A stretch of 64,000 nucleotides of DNA from Goekera deserti (GTDB lineage: Bacteria > Actinomycetota > Actinomycetes > Mycobacteriales > Geodermatophilaceae): positions 310,001-374,000 of the forward strand of contig NZ_JAAGWK010000009.1 in the NCBI RefSeq assembly GCF_010685995.1, in the 5' to 3' direction. Shown in pieces: positions 9,595 to 18,361 of the stretch. Position 1 is the stretch's first letter; each line of letters begins with the position of its first letter. The position numbers were made by a program, and so were the translations under genes. A model generated the notes under the pieces. That model made no database searches. It was not told the origin of the DNA and was given only the letters and a program-made list of their open reading frames with translations.

Positions 9595-11466
9595 ATCGCC
9601 ACCAGCCAGGTCGAGAGAGCCGATCCGCCCGCTGTCGGGCAGGAACCGGCGTGGCGGCGCGTGCTCGGGCGGCTCGGGGAGCTGACCGGGCGGCAGGTCC
9701 TGGTCGCCGCGGGGCTGCTGGTGGTCGCCCACCTGGCGGTGCGCGGCTGGATCGCCGCCAGCCGCGACTTCTACGGCGACGACCTCTTGATCGCCGGCCG
9801 GGCCGCACTCACGTCCCCGTTCTCCGGCGACTACCTGTTCGGCGACTTCGACGGGCAGTTCATGCCCGGCGCCTTCCTGCTGGCCGGGCTGGTCGACCAG
9901 GTGGCGCCACTGCAGTGGTGGCCCGAGGCCGTGGCGCTGGTCGTGCTGGCCGCCCTCGCCGCGCTGGCCGTGCTGCGGCTGCTGCGCACGGTGCTCGGCG
10001 ACACCCCCCGCCTGCTGCTGCCCCTCGGCTTCTTCCTCTTCTCCCCGCTGAGCCTCGGGCCCTCGGCGTGGTGGGCGTCGGCCATCAACTCGCTGCCGCT
10101 GCAGATCGGGTTGGCCTGGTTCGTGGCGGACGCGATCGTGTTCTGCCGCACCGGCCGGAAGCGGAACCTGGCCACCGGCCTGCTCGTGCTGGCGCTCACC
10201 TACTGCTTCTACCTGAAGGCCGTGCTCATCGCCCCGCTGGCCTTCGCCACGGTGGCGGTGCTGCTGCTGATGGACGGCGAGCGCCGGGTGCTGCCGGTCG
10301 CCTGGCAGCAGGGCCGGCAGCTGTGGCTCGGGTCGATCGCGGTGACGGTGGGCTGGCTGTGGGCCTACCTCGCCGTCGTGCCCTCGGAGTCCGTCGGCTC
10401 GGCCACCCCGCGCGACGTCGCCGAGCTGGCGTGGAGCGGGCTGACCGAGGCCGTGCTCCCCGGCCTCGTCGGGGGGCCGTGGCAATGGACGTCCGAGCCG
10501 GGCAGCGTGCCGATCGCCGACCCGCCACTGGCCCTGCTGCTGGCGGCGATGGCCCTCGTCGGTGTCGCGGCGTGGCACACCTCGACCACCCGACGGGGCG
10601 CCACGGCGGTGTGGGTGCTGGCCGGCCTGCACACCGCGGCCGGGCTGGTGCTGGTCGGCATCGGCCGGGCCGGGGTGATCGACGACAGCATCCCGCCGCT
10701 GGCGTTCCGGCACTACGCCGGCGACGCCGTGGCTCTCGCACTCGCCGGTGCCCTGCTGCTGCGCGCCCCGGCCGGCGACCCCGGCCGGGGCCCGGCCCGG
10801 GTCGGCTGGACGATGCCCACCGACACCCGGCGCCGGGTGCTCGTGCCGCTGGCGGCCCTGCTGTTCGTGGCCAGCTCGCTGGTGTCCACCGCCACCTACC
10901 TCCAGGCCTGGGGCAGCAGCCGGGTCGGCGACTACCTGGCGAACGCACGGTCCTCCCTGGCCGCCGCCGGGAGCGAGCCGCTGCTGGACCAGGCCGTGCC
11001 GCCGGACGTGCTGTGGCCCCTGGCCTACCCGAACAACATGGCCTCCCGGGCGCTGGCGGCGCTGCCCGACCGGCCGGAGTTCGTGTCCTCCACCACCGAC
11101 CTGCGGGTCCTGGACGAGGACGGCGAACTGCGCCCCGGCGTGGTCCAGCCCGGGGTCTTCGTCGCCCCCGGCCCGGTGGAGGACTGCGGCTACCTGCTCG
11201 GCCCGGACGACGTCGGGCTCCTGCTGGAGCAGCCGGTCTTCGACTGGGCCTGGACGCTGCAGATCACCTACGTGTCCGACCGGGCCGGCACCCTCGGCAT
11301 CGCCCTGGGGCTCGGCCAGCCCATCACCGTGCCGATCGCGCAGGGCTCCAACCAGCTCTTCGTCTCCGTCAACGGGGGTGGGGCGGGCCTGCAGCTGACC
11401 CGGCAGACCCCCGGGATGGCCCTCTGCGTCACCTCCGGGCTGATCGGGAACGTCGCGCCGGAGTGA
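9595..11466 (+). CDS. polytopic membrane protein, GT-C-like, paralogue 2 (probable ATC start)
   Basis: This protein of about 623 residues is clearly homologous along its whole length to those at 6802 and 11588. It shows YGDDLLIAGRA after the first helix, FDGQFMPG, WWASAINSLPLQIGLAWFV, and a C-terminal domain with LDQAVPPDVLW and a final short beta-rich part. AGGAG at 9584-9588 is followed six bases later by ATC 9595. Upstream, the only ordinary in-frame start is GTG 9490, with no binding site; it lies before a TACACT -10-like element (9538-9543). Function is unknown: a GT-C sugar transferase acting outside the membrane is possible. Confidence 0.6.
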   Translation: MATSQVERADPPAVGQEPAWRRVLGRLGELTGRQVLVAAGLLVVAHLAVRGWIAASRDFYGDDLLIAGRAALTSPFSGDYLFGDFDGQFMPGAFLLAGLVDQVAPLQWWPEAVALVVLAALAALAVLRLLRTVLGDTPRLLLPLGFFLFSPLSLGPSAWWASAINSLPLQIGLAWFVADAIVFCRTGRKRNLATGLLVLALTYCFYLKAVLIAPLAFATVAVLLLMDGERRVLPVAWQQGRQLWLGSIAVTVGWLWAYLAVVPSESVGSATPRDVAELAWSGLTEAVLPGLVGGPWQWTSEPGSVPIADPPLALLLAAMALVGVAAWHTSTTRRGATAVWVLAGLHTAAGLVLVGIGRAGVIDDSIPPLAFRHYAGDAVALALAGALLLRAPAGDPGRGPARVGWTMPTDTRRRVLVPLAALLFVASSLVSTATYLQAWGSSRVGDYLANARSSLAAAGSEPLLDQAVPPDVLWPLAYPNNMASRALAALPDRPEFVSSTTDLRVLDEDGELRPGVVQPGVFVAPGPVEDCGYLLGPDDVGLLLEQPVFDWAWTLQITYVSDRAGTLGIALGLGQPITVPIAQGSNQLFVSVNGGGAGLQLTRQTPGMALCVTSGLIGNVAPE

Positions 11467-11587
11467 CCACCGCGGTGCGCCCACCCGTCGACGCCGGTCC
11501 CGCCGTGCCGACCGGGCGACTTGCGCTGCGCCCGGACTCGGGGAACCGTGCTGTGTCCCGTCGTCCAACAGCTGGGAGCTCCTCGCG

Positions 11588-13510
11588 GTGAGCCACACGG
11601 TCCTGGCCCAGGAACAGGTCGCGCCACCGACCCCCGCAGCCCCGGGGCGGTCCGTGGCCCGGCAGGTGACCCTGGCCGCCGTCGCCCTCGTGGTGCTGCA
11701 GCTGGCCACCCGGGCCTGGGCCGCGTCGGAGAGCTGGTTCTACTACGACGACCTGATCTTCACCGGCCGCGGCGCCAGCTTCCCGCTGACCTCGGCGGAC
11801 CTGCTGCTGCACGACCAGGACGGCCACCTGATGCCCGGTGGCTTCGCGCTGGCCGCGCTGCTCACCCGGGTGTGGCCCTTCGAGTGGGGGCCGGTGGCGA
11901 CGTCCATGGTGGTGATGCAGGCGCTGGCCTCGCTGGCCGTGCTGTACCTGCTCCGGGCGCTGCTCGGTTCCCGGCCCGTCCTGCTGCTGCCGCTGACGCT
12001 GTACCTCTTCACCCCGCTGACCCTGCCCGGGGCCACCTGGTGGGCGGTCGCGCTCAACACCCTCCCGCTGCAGGCCGGGCTGGCCTGGTTCGTCGCCGCG
12101 ACGGTGCGCCTGCTGCGCACCGGGCGGGCACGGCACGCCGTCAGCGGCGTGCTCGCGCTGGCCGTCACCGCGGCGTTCAGCGAGAAGGTGCTGTTCGTCG
12201 CCCCGCTGGCCGCGCTGGTGGGTGTGCTGCTGCTCCGGCAGGAGGGCGTGCCCTCGCCGCTGCGCGCGGTGCTGCGTCGTGCGCGGCCGCTGTGGCTGGG
12301 GTCGCTGGCCGTGCTGGCGGTGTGGGCGGTGCTCTACGTCAGCTCCATCGACCAGGTCGAGCGGCGGCCCAGCTGGCTGAGCCTGGTGCGTGCGGTCAAC
12401 GACGGCCTGGTGCGCGGCGCGCTCCCGCCGCTGGTGGGCGGCCCGTGGACGTGGGACCGGGTGCCGCCCGGGATGCCGTACGCGGCCCCGTCGCTGCTGC
12501 TGGTCGGTGCCGCGATCGTCGTGCTGGTCGCCGCGGTGTCCTGGACGACGCGCCGGCGCCGCGGGGCGGTGGCCGTCTGGTGGCTGGCGGCCGGCTACGT
12601 GCTGCTCAGCACCGCCGTCGCCGCACGCGGACGGGTCAGCTCCGACGACGACACCGTCCTGGGGCTGACGCTGCGCTGGTTCCCCGACAGCGCCGTGGTG
12701 GTGGCGCTCGCCGTCGCGCTGCTGCTCCAGCTGCCGGCCCGGTCGGCGCCGGACGAGCCGCGCAGGGCACCTGCCGCTGCAGCGCCCGGCGCCACCGAGC
12801 GGCTGCTGCCCGACGACTGGCCCCCGCGCGTCTGGGTGCGGGAGCAGCGGGCGCGGATCCGGCGCTCCCGGGCACTGCGGCAGCTGCTGGTCACGGCGGC
12901 GGCCACCGCGTTCGTGGCCGGGTCGCTGGCGTCCACGTACACGTTCGCGACGTCCGGCCACGACGACCGCACCCGCGACTACGTCCGGACGGCGACGGCG
13001 TCCCTGGCGGCCAGCGACGCGCCGCTGCTGGACCAGGAGGTCCCTGCCGACGTGCTCGGTCCGCTGACCAGCCCGAACAACCTCGCCTCCCAGGTGTTCG
13101 CCCCGCTGCCCGGCCCGTCGCGGTTCGCCGACGCCACCGACCGCCTGCAGCTGCTGGACGAGCAGGGCCGGCTGGTGCCGGCGACGGTGACCCCGGTGCT
13201 CACCGTGGCACCGGGCCCGGTGCCGGACTGCGGCTGGTACACCGGCGGCGGGTCGCTGGAGGTGCCGCTGAGCGGGAACGCGATCGGGCTGGACTGGACG
13301 GTGCAGGTGAACTACCTGACCGACCGGGAGGCCGACGTGTCCGTGGCGCTGGGCGAGGGCCCCGCCGTCCAGACCCGGCTCCCGGCCGGCCTGCAGACCG
13401 TCTACCTGCGGCTCACCGGCCCCGGCGACCGACTCCTGGTCACCACCCGCACCCCCGGGGTGCAGATGTGCATCACGTCCGGCGTGCTCGGTGAGGTGCA
13501 GCCGGGGTGA
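11588..13510 (+). CDS. polytopic membrane protein, GT-C-like, paralogue 3
   Basis: Third member of the family, 640 residues, starting at GTG 11588 with GGGAG nine bases upstream. Helix 1 is followed by YYDDLIFTGRG, then QDGHLMPGG and WWAVALNTLPLQAGLAWFV. It carries a longer hydrophilic insert (about residues 390-430, rich in Arg/Pro/Ala) before the last helix. The C-terminal extracytoplasmic domain keeps the LDQEVPADVLGPL segment and ends near a Cys (VQMCITSG), as in the other two. A 121-base gap separates it from paralogue 2, and its stop lies four bases from the convergent glnA2 stop. Confidence 0.65.
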   Translation: MSHTVLAQEQVAPPTPAAPGRSVARQVTLAAVALVVLQLATRAWAASESWFYYDDLIFTGRGASFPLTSADLLLHDQDGHLMPGGFALAALLTRVWPFEWGPVATSMVVMQALASLAVLYLLRALLGSRPVLLLPLTLYLFTPLTLPGATWWAVALNTLPLQAGLAWFVAATVRLLRTGRARHAVSGVLALAVTAAFSEKVLFVAPLAALVGVLLLRQEGVPSPLRAVLRRARPLWLGSLAVLAVWAVLYVSSIDQVERRPSWLSLVRAVNDGLVRGALPPLVGGPWTWDRVPPGMPYAAPSLLLVGAAIVVLVAAVSWTTRRRRGAVAVWWLAAGYVLLSTAVAARGRVSSDDDTVLGLTLRWFPDSAVVVALAVALLLQLPARSAPDEPRRAPAAAAPGATERLLPDDWPPRVWVREQRARIRRSRALRQLLVTAAATAFVAGSLASTYTFATSGHDDRTRDYVRTATASLAASDAPLLDQEVPADVLGPLTSPNNLASQVFAPLPGPSRFADATDRLQLLDEQGRLVPATVTPVLTVAPGPVPDCGWYTGGGSLEVPLSGNAIGLDWTVQVNYLTDREADVSVALGEGPAVQTRLPAGLQTVYLRLTGPGDRLLVTTRTPGVQMCITSGVLGEVQPG

Positions 13511-13514
13511 CCGG

Positions 13515-14864
13515 CTACAGGCCGGGCAGGTAGCGGCGCAGCTCGAAGGGGGTGACGTTGCGCCGGTAGGAGTCGAACTCCTCGCGCTTGTTGCGCAGGA
13601 AGAAGTCGAACACGTGCTCGCCCAGGGTCTCGGCGACCAGCTCGCTGTTCTCCATCGCGGTCAGCGCCTCACCGAGGGACACCGGCAGGTCCTCGTAGCC
13701 GGCGGCCCGGCGCTCGGTGTCGGTCAGCGACCAGACGTCGTCCTCGGCCTCGGGGGGCAGCTCGTAGCCCTTCTCGATGCCGCGCAGCCCGGCGGCGAGC
13801 AGCACGGCGTAGGTGAGGTAGGGGTTGCACGCGGAGTCCGGTGAGCGGACCTCGACCCGGGCCGAGTTGGCCTTGCTGGGCTTGTAGGACGGCACCCGCA
13901 CCAGTGCGGAGCGGTTCGCCCGGCCCCAGGTGGCGGCGGTCGGCGCCTCCGTGCCGGCCAGCAGCCGCCGGTAGGAGTTGACGGTCTGGTTGGTGACCGC
14001 CGTCATCTCCCGGGCATGGTGCAGCAGGCCGGCGATGAACTGCTTGCCCGTGGTGGACAGCTTCAGCGGGTCGGCCGGGTCGTGGAAGGCGTTGCGGTCG
14101 CCCTCGAACAGCGACAGGTGGGTGTGCATCGCGGAGCCCGCGAGGTCGGTGAACGGCTTGGGCATGAAGGTGGCGTGCACGCCCTGGGCGAGCGCCACCT
14201 CCCGCACCACGTGCCGCAGCGTCATGATGTTGTCCGCCATGGACAGCGCGTCGGCGTACCGCAGGTCGATCTCCTGCTGGCCGGGGGCGACCTCGTGGTG
14301 GCTGAACTCCACCGAGATGCCCATCGCCTCCAGCGCGAAGACGGCCTCGCGGCGGAAGTCGTGCGCGACGTTGTGCGTGGACAGGTCGAAGTAGCCCCCG
14401 ACGTCGGCCGGCTCCGGCGGCGTGCCGTCGCTGGGCAGGTCCTTGAGCAGGAAGAACTCGATCTCGGGGTGGGTGTAGAAGGTGAAGCCCATGTCAGCGG
14501 CCTTGCCGAGTGCCCGGCGCAGCACGTGCCGCGGGTCGGCCCAGGCGGGCGAGCCGTCGGGCTGGGTGATGTCGCAGAACATCCGCGCGGTGTCGCTGGC
14601 GCCGCCGTTGGCCGAGGGCATCACCTGGAAGGTGCCCGGGTCGGGCTTGGCGAGCATGTCGGACTCGAAGACGCGGGCGAAGCCCTCGATCGCCGAGCCA
14701 TCGAACCCGATGCCCTCGGCGAAGGCCGCCTCGATCTCGGCCGGCGCGACCGCGACGGCCTTGAGGTACCCCGACACGTCGGTGAACCACAGCCGCACGA
14801 AGCGGATGTCGCGCTCCTCGAGGGTGCGCAGGACGAACTCCTGCTGCCTGTCCATGGTCGCCAT
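13515..14864 (-). CDS. glnA2: type I glutamine synthetase, GlnA2-like
   Basis: At 449 residues it matches the short actinobacterial GlnA2 group rather than the roughly 475-residue GlnA1. Typical glutamine synthetase features are present: GFDGSAIEGFARVFESDM near the N-terminus, the metal-site segments PEIEFFLL and VEFSHHEVAPGQQEIDLRY, and the loop KPFTDLAGSAMHTHLSLF. KGYELPPE near the C-terminus places a tyrosine where the adenylylated tyrosine (NLYDLPPE) lies in the Escherichia coli enzyme. The start at 14864 has GAGGGA eight bases upstream; an in-frame ATG at 14855 is possible. Relatives may act on glutamate or on polyamines; the substrate cannot be told here. Confidence 0.9.
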   Translation of the reverse strand: MATMDRQQEFVLRTLEERDIRFVRLWFTDVSGYLKAVAVAPAEIEAAFAEGIGFDGSAIEGFARVFESDMLAKPDPGTFQVMPSANGGASDTARMFCDITQPDGSPAWADPRHVLRRALGKAADMGFTFYTHPEIEFFLLKDLPSDGTPPEPADVGGYFDLSTHNVAHDFRREAVFALEAMGISVEFSHHEVAPGQQEIDLRYADALSMADNIMTLRHVVREVALAQGVHATFMPKPFTDLAGSAMHTHLSLFEGDRNAFHDPADPLKLSTTGKQFIAGLLHHAREMTAVTNQTVNSYRRLLAGTEAPTAATWGRANRSALVRVPSYKPSKANSARVEVRSPDSACNPYLTYAVLLAAGLRGIEKGYELPPEAEDDVWSLTDTERRAAGYEDLPVSLGEALTAMENSELVAETLGEHVFDFFLRNKREEFDSYRRNVTPFELRRYLPGL

Positions 14865-15018
14865 GATCGCGTTCCCTCGTGTCGGTCGTGTAAAGCACCC
14901 CCAGCCTGCCTCGTCCGGGTGGGGGCTGGCGAGTGGACGTGCCGCGGGTCGCCCCGGACGGGGCACCTCGGGTCTGGTGAGCGCAGCCGGCCCGGTGGGC
15001 CCGGCCGCGGTCGTCGGT

Positions 15019-16263
15019 TCAGGCGGCGGGCTGCGGCAGGGCCGAGCCGGCCAGCCACTGGTCCCACGTCGTGTTCCAGTCGCCGAAGCCGTCCCACGTC
15101 TGCAGCCGCGGACCGGCACCGGCCACCTCGACGACGTCGCCGCGGCCGAAGTTCTCGTAGAACCAGCCGGCATTCGCCACCGAGACGTTGAGGCAGCCGT
15201 GCGAGACGTTGCGCCGGCCCTGGTCGCCGACCGACCACGGGGCGCCGTGCACGAAGATGCCGGAGTTCGACAGCCGGGAGGCGTACCGGACCGGCGTCTC
15301 GTAGCCGTCCGGGGAGTCGGCCGGGACGCCGTAGGTGGCCGAGCGCATCGTGTAGTCCCGGTGCTGGGACATGACCACGTAGGTGCCGCTGGGGGTGGGG
15401 CTGGAGGCCTTGCCCAGCGACGTCGGCATGGTCTTCACCAGCTGGTCGTCGACGTAGAGCCGGAGCTGGAGCTCGTCGGCGTCCACCACGCCTACCTTCT
15501 TCGCGCCGATGTCGAACTCGACGTGCCGGTCGGCCTGCCCGGAGACACCGTCGCCCATCGGGACGCCGTAGGTGTCGACGTCCACCACCACGTGCGTGCG
15601 TGCCGGCCAGTAGTCCCGCGGGCGGTAGTGCACCGCGCGGTCACCCACCCAGGACCAGGCGCCGACCACCGGCGGGGTCGTGGTGACGCGCAGCGCGCGC
15701 TCGACCGCCGCCCGGTCGGTGACGTCCTCGTCGAAGGTGACGGTGATCGGCTGGCCGACGCCCACCACCGGGGTGTCCTCGTCGGGGAACACCGAGGGCA
15801 TGGCGAGCGTGCGCGGGGTGACGGTGCCGACCGAGCCGGACACCTCCACCGGGGTGCCCTCGACGTTGCGGGCGGAGGCCTGCACCGCGTAGCTGGTGCC
15901 GTACGCCAGCGGCTCGCTGGCGGTCCAGGAGCGGTTGTCTGGGCTCGTCGTGCCGGGCAGCGGGGTGCCGTCGGCAGCGGTGACGGTGACGGCGGTGAGG
16001 TCGCCGTTGCCCGCCTTGACCACCAGCGGCGTCACCGGGGCGACGTCCCGGGCACCCAGCGGCGGGTCGGTGCTGATCACCGCGGCCGGCACCGGCCGGG
16101 CGGTGGCCAGTGGGGCGGCGTCCGGGGTGGGGGCGGCGGTGGCCTCGGCCCCGGCCTGGCAGGCCGGCAGCAGCAGCACGGCCAGCAGCGCGACGCAGGC
16201 CACTAGCCGTCGGGACCTGCGGGCCGGCCACGGCCGTGGACCCCGGTTCAGCTGCTCGACCAT
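15019..16263 (-). CDS. lipoprotein L,D-transpeptidase with Ig-like domains
   Basis: L,D-transpeptidases form 3-3 cross-links in peptidoglycan. The 414-residue precursor has an Arg-rich N-terminus, a hydrophobic stretch and a lipobox LPAC with the lipidated Cys at 35. Two Ig-like domains follow (about residues 60-160 and 160-270; the second begins with big-5-like LAMPSVFPDEDTPVVGVGQP). The YkuD catalytic domain comes last, with the motif SHGCLNVS near residue 357 and an upstream HGAPW. This resembles mycobacterial LdtMt2. AGGAGT precedes the ATG. A 15-base tandem duplication lies directly upstream of the ribosome binding site. Divergent from panB. Confidence 0.93.
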   Translation of the reverse strand: MVEQLNRGPRPWPARRSRRLVACVALLAVLLLPACQAGAEATAAPTPDAAPLATARPVPAAVISTDPPLGARDVAPVTPLVVKAGNGDLTAVTVTAADGTPLPGTTSPDNRSWTASEPLAYGTSYAVQASARNVEGTPVEVSGSVGTVTPRTLAMPSVFPDEDTPVVGVGQPITVTFDEDVTDRAAVERALRVTTTPPVVGAWSWVGDRAVHYRPRDYWPARTHVVVDVDTYGVPMGDGVSGQADRHVEFDIGAKKVGVVDADELQLRLYVDDQLVKTMPTSLGKASSPTPSGTYVVMSQHRDYTMRSATYGVPADSPDGYETPVRYASRLSNSGIFVHGAPWSVGDQGRRNVSHGCLNVSVANAGWFYENFGRGDVVEVAGAGPRLQTWDGFGDWNTTWDQWLAGSALPQPAA

Positions 16264-16272
16264 CGTGGACTC

Positions 16273-16302
16273 CTGGTGCTCAGAGTTCTGGTGCTCAGAG
16301 TT
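16273..16302. repeat. exact 15-bp tandem duplication in the ldt leader
   Basis: CTGGTGCTCAGAGTT occurs twice head to tail (16273-16287 and 16288-16302), just upstream of the ribosome binding site of the L,D-transpeptidase gene. It could be a recent slippage event or a doubled regulatory site. Confidence 0.8.
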
Positions 16303-16483
16303 GTGCCTGTTCTGCCGGCTCCGCCACAGATGATGACAGCCCCGGACACCCGCCCGGACTGCCGCCTCCCCGGCGCGCCCTCCCACCGACCACACTGGCA
16401 CGCGTGAGCGTCCAGCAGTCCCACCCGTCACCACGACGTGTGCGCCCGACCACCCGCCCGCCCCTGCCTGAAGGAGCCCACGC

Positions 16484-17314
16484 ATGACCGAGTCCGTCCT
16501 CTACGGCGGCACGTCGACGGCGCGGGTGCGCACGGTGCACCTGCAGCAGGCCAAGGAGCGCGGCGAGCGGTGGGCGATGCTCACCGCCTACGACTCCTAC
16601 GCCGCGCAGGTGTTCGAGGAGGCCGGCATCCCGGTGCTGCTGGTGGGCGACTCGGCGGGCAACGTCGTGCTGGGGCACACGTCCACCGTGCCGGTGACGG
16701 TCGAGGACCTGCTGCTGATGACGAAGGCGGTCACCCGGTCGACCCGGCGCGCCCTGATCGTGGCCGACCTGCCGTTCGGCAGCTACGAGTCCGGCCCGCA
16801 GCAGGCGTTCGACACCGCCGTCCGGTTGATGAAGGAGGGCGGCGCGCAGGCGGTGAAGCTGGAGGGCGGTGCCCGGGTGGCGCCGCAGATCCGGCTGCTC
16901 AGCCAGTCGGGGATGCCGGTGATGGCGCACATCGGGTTCACGCCGCAGAGCGAGAACACCCTGGGCGGCTTCCGGGTGCAGGGCCGGGGCGCGGGCGCCG
17001 AGCAGCTGCTGGCCGACGCGCACGCGGTGCAGGAGGCCGGTGCGTTCGCCGTGGTGATGGAGATGGTGCCGGCCCCGATCGCCGCCCAGGTCACCGCGGA
17101 ACTGAGCATCCCGACCATCGGCATCGGCGCGGGGGTGGGCTGCGACGCCCAGGTGCTGGTCTGGCCGGACATGGCCGGCATGACCGCCGGCCGGGTGCCG
17201 CGCTTCGTGAAGAGGTACGCCGACCTGCGCGGTGAGCTGCTGCGCGCGGCCCAGGAGTTCGCCACCGAGGTGCGGGACGGCACCTTCCCGGCCGCCGAGC
17301 ACGCCTTCGAGTGA
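16484..17314 (+). CDS. panB: 3-methyl-2-oxobutanoate hydroxymethyltransferase
   Basis: PanB makes ketopantoate from 2-oxoisovalerate and methylene-tetrahydrofolate, the first committed step to pantothenate and CoA. The 276-residue TIM-barrel protein shows the family hallmarks: [30 protein letters not shown] near the N-terminus (metal-binding Asp in GDS), KLEGG, and [17 protein letters not shown] near the C-terminus. AAGGAG lies seven bases before the ATG. It is divergent from the L,D-transpeptidase gene and convergent with the nucleotidyltransferase gene. No panC or panD is nearby. Confidence 0.96.
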   Translation: MTESVLYGGTSTARVRTVHLQQAKERGERWAMLTAYDSYAAQVFEEAGIPVLLVGDSAGNVVLGHTSTVPVTVEDLLLMTKAVTRSTRRALIVADLPFGSYESGPQQAFDTAVRLMKEGGAQAVKLEGGARVAPQIRLLSQSGMPVMAHIGFTPQSENTLGGFRVQGRGAGAEQLLADAHAVQEAGAFAVVMEMVPAPIAAQVTAELSIPTIGIGAGVGCDAQVLVWPDMAGMTAGRVPRFVKRYADLRGELLRAAQEFATEVRDGTFPAAEHAFE

Positions 17315-17319
17315 CGACC

Positions 17320-17385
17320 GGCGGCCGGGCCCCGGGGCCCGACCCTGGGTCCGGGCCGGGCCGGGCCCCGGCCCGGAGTCGGGTC
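17320..17385. terminator. GC-rich inverted-repeat region between convergent genes
   Basis: Between the panB stop and the end of the minus-strand gene at 17396 is a run of almost pure G/C containing several complementary blocks (GGCCGGGCCCCGG near the left, GGGCCGGGCCCCGGCCC near the right). It can fold strongly and probably terminates both genes. No T-run is present, as is usual in high-GC actinobacteria. Confidence 0.45.
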
Positions 17386-17395
17386 GGCCGGCGGG

Positions 17396-18277
17396 TCAGC
17401 TCGCCCATGCCCGCTGGTAGCCGCGGTGCAGCCAGTCGTCCACCCACGCCCGGTCCGGCTCGGGCGGGACGTCGGCGGAGGTCTGCAGCCGCACCAGCGC
17501 CGCCTCGGCCTCGGCGACCTCGGCGACCACCTCGGCCAGCGGCACCTCACCGCGCCGGACGGCACGCAGCCGGGACAGGCCGGGTTCGGGCACCGGCAGC
17601 GTGATCCGGCCGGTGCCGAGCAGCTCGACGCCCTGCAGGCCCAGCCGCAGCGCGTGCATGGCGTACTTCGTGTCGTAGCCGTGCACCGCCACCAGCTCGG
17701 GCCGGTTGGTGTGCGCCCCGACCTCGCCGGTCATCGCCGCGCGCTGCGCCTGCAGGTAGCCCAGGAAGCGGGCCGCGGCCTGCCGGGAGACCAGGCGGTG
17801 CGCCCCGGCCACCAGCTCGGCGCCGACCTCGTCCCGGTGCACCACCTCGGCGTCGGGCACGAACAGCAGCAGGAGCACGGTCGGGTTGCCGCCGAGGGCC
17901 AGCCGGGCCCACTTCCGGGCCGAGTACACGACGACCTCGAGGTCGCCGGCGCCGGAGCGGTTGGCCAGCCCGCCGGGTGCGTCCCAGACGGTGTGCCGCT
18001 GGTACTGCTCGAACTCCACGGTGGCGGTCGCCGACCGGCCCGCGGGCACCCGGGCGAGGCCGGTCACGAAGCGGGCGGGCTCGAAGCAGATGCCCATCTC
18101 GTCCCGGTCGTCCTGACCGCCCACCGACGTGCCGTGCACGCCGGAGCCGACCTGGACGCGCAGCACGGTGCCCTGCTCGGCGATGCGGCGGGCCTGCTCG
18201 GAGGCGTGCGGGTGGTCGAAGCCGGGCGGCAGCGAGGTGTCACCGCGGATCACGCGGACGGGGCCGGTCACCGGCAC
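17396..18277 (-). CDS. predicted nucleotidyltransferase, COG3541 / polymerase-beta superfamily
   Basis: A 293-residue protein with a minimal nucleotidyltransferase signature, GSGVHGTSVGGQDDRDEMGI (about residues 44-63), where the glycine loop and following acidic residues would bind metal and nucleotide. The C-terminal two thirds are helical and contain HGYDTKYAMHALRL. The family is uncharacterised in substrate, though related proteins modify RNA or other targets. GTG 18277 and GTG 18271 are both possible starts, neither with a good ribosome binding site. Downstream of npdG on the same strand with an 84-base gap. Confidence 0.75.
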   Translation of the reverse strand: MPVTGPVRVIRGDTSLPPGFDHPHASEQARRIAEQGTVLRVQVGSGVHGTSVGGQDDRDEMGICFEPARFVTGLARVPAGRSATATVEFEQYQRHTVWDAPGGLANRSGAGDLEVVVYSARKWARLALGGNPTVLLLLFVPDAEVVHRDEVGAELVAGAHRLVSRQAAARFLGYLQAQRAAMTGEVGAHTNRPELVAVHGYDTKYAMHALRLGLQGVELLGTGRITLPVPEPGLSRLRAVRRGEVPLAEVVAEVAEAEAALVRLQTSADVPPEPDRAWVDDWLHRGYQRAWAS

Positions 18278-18361
18278 ACCGTGCCAGCAGCGGCGACGTC
18301 CGTCAGCTGGATTGCGCAGGCAGGTGGACGGGCCCCGGGGACGCGCTCGCCGCGTCCCCCC

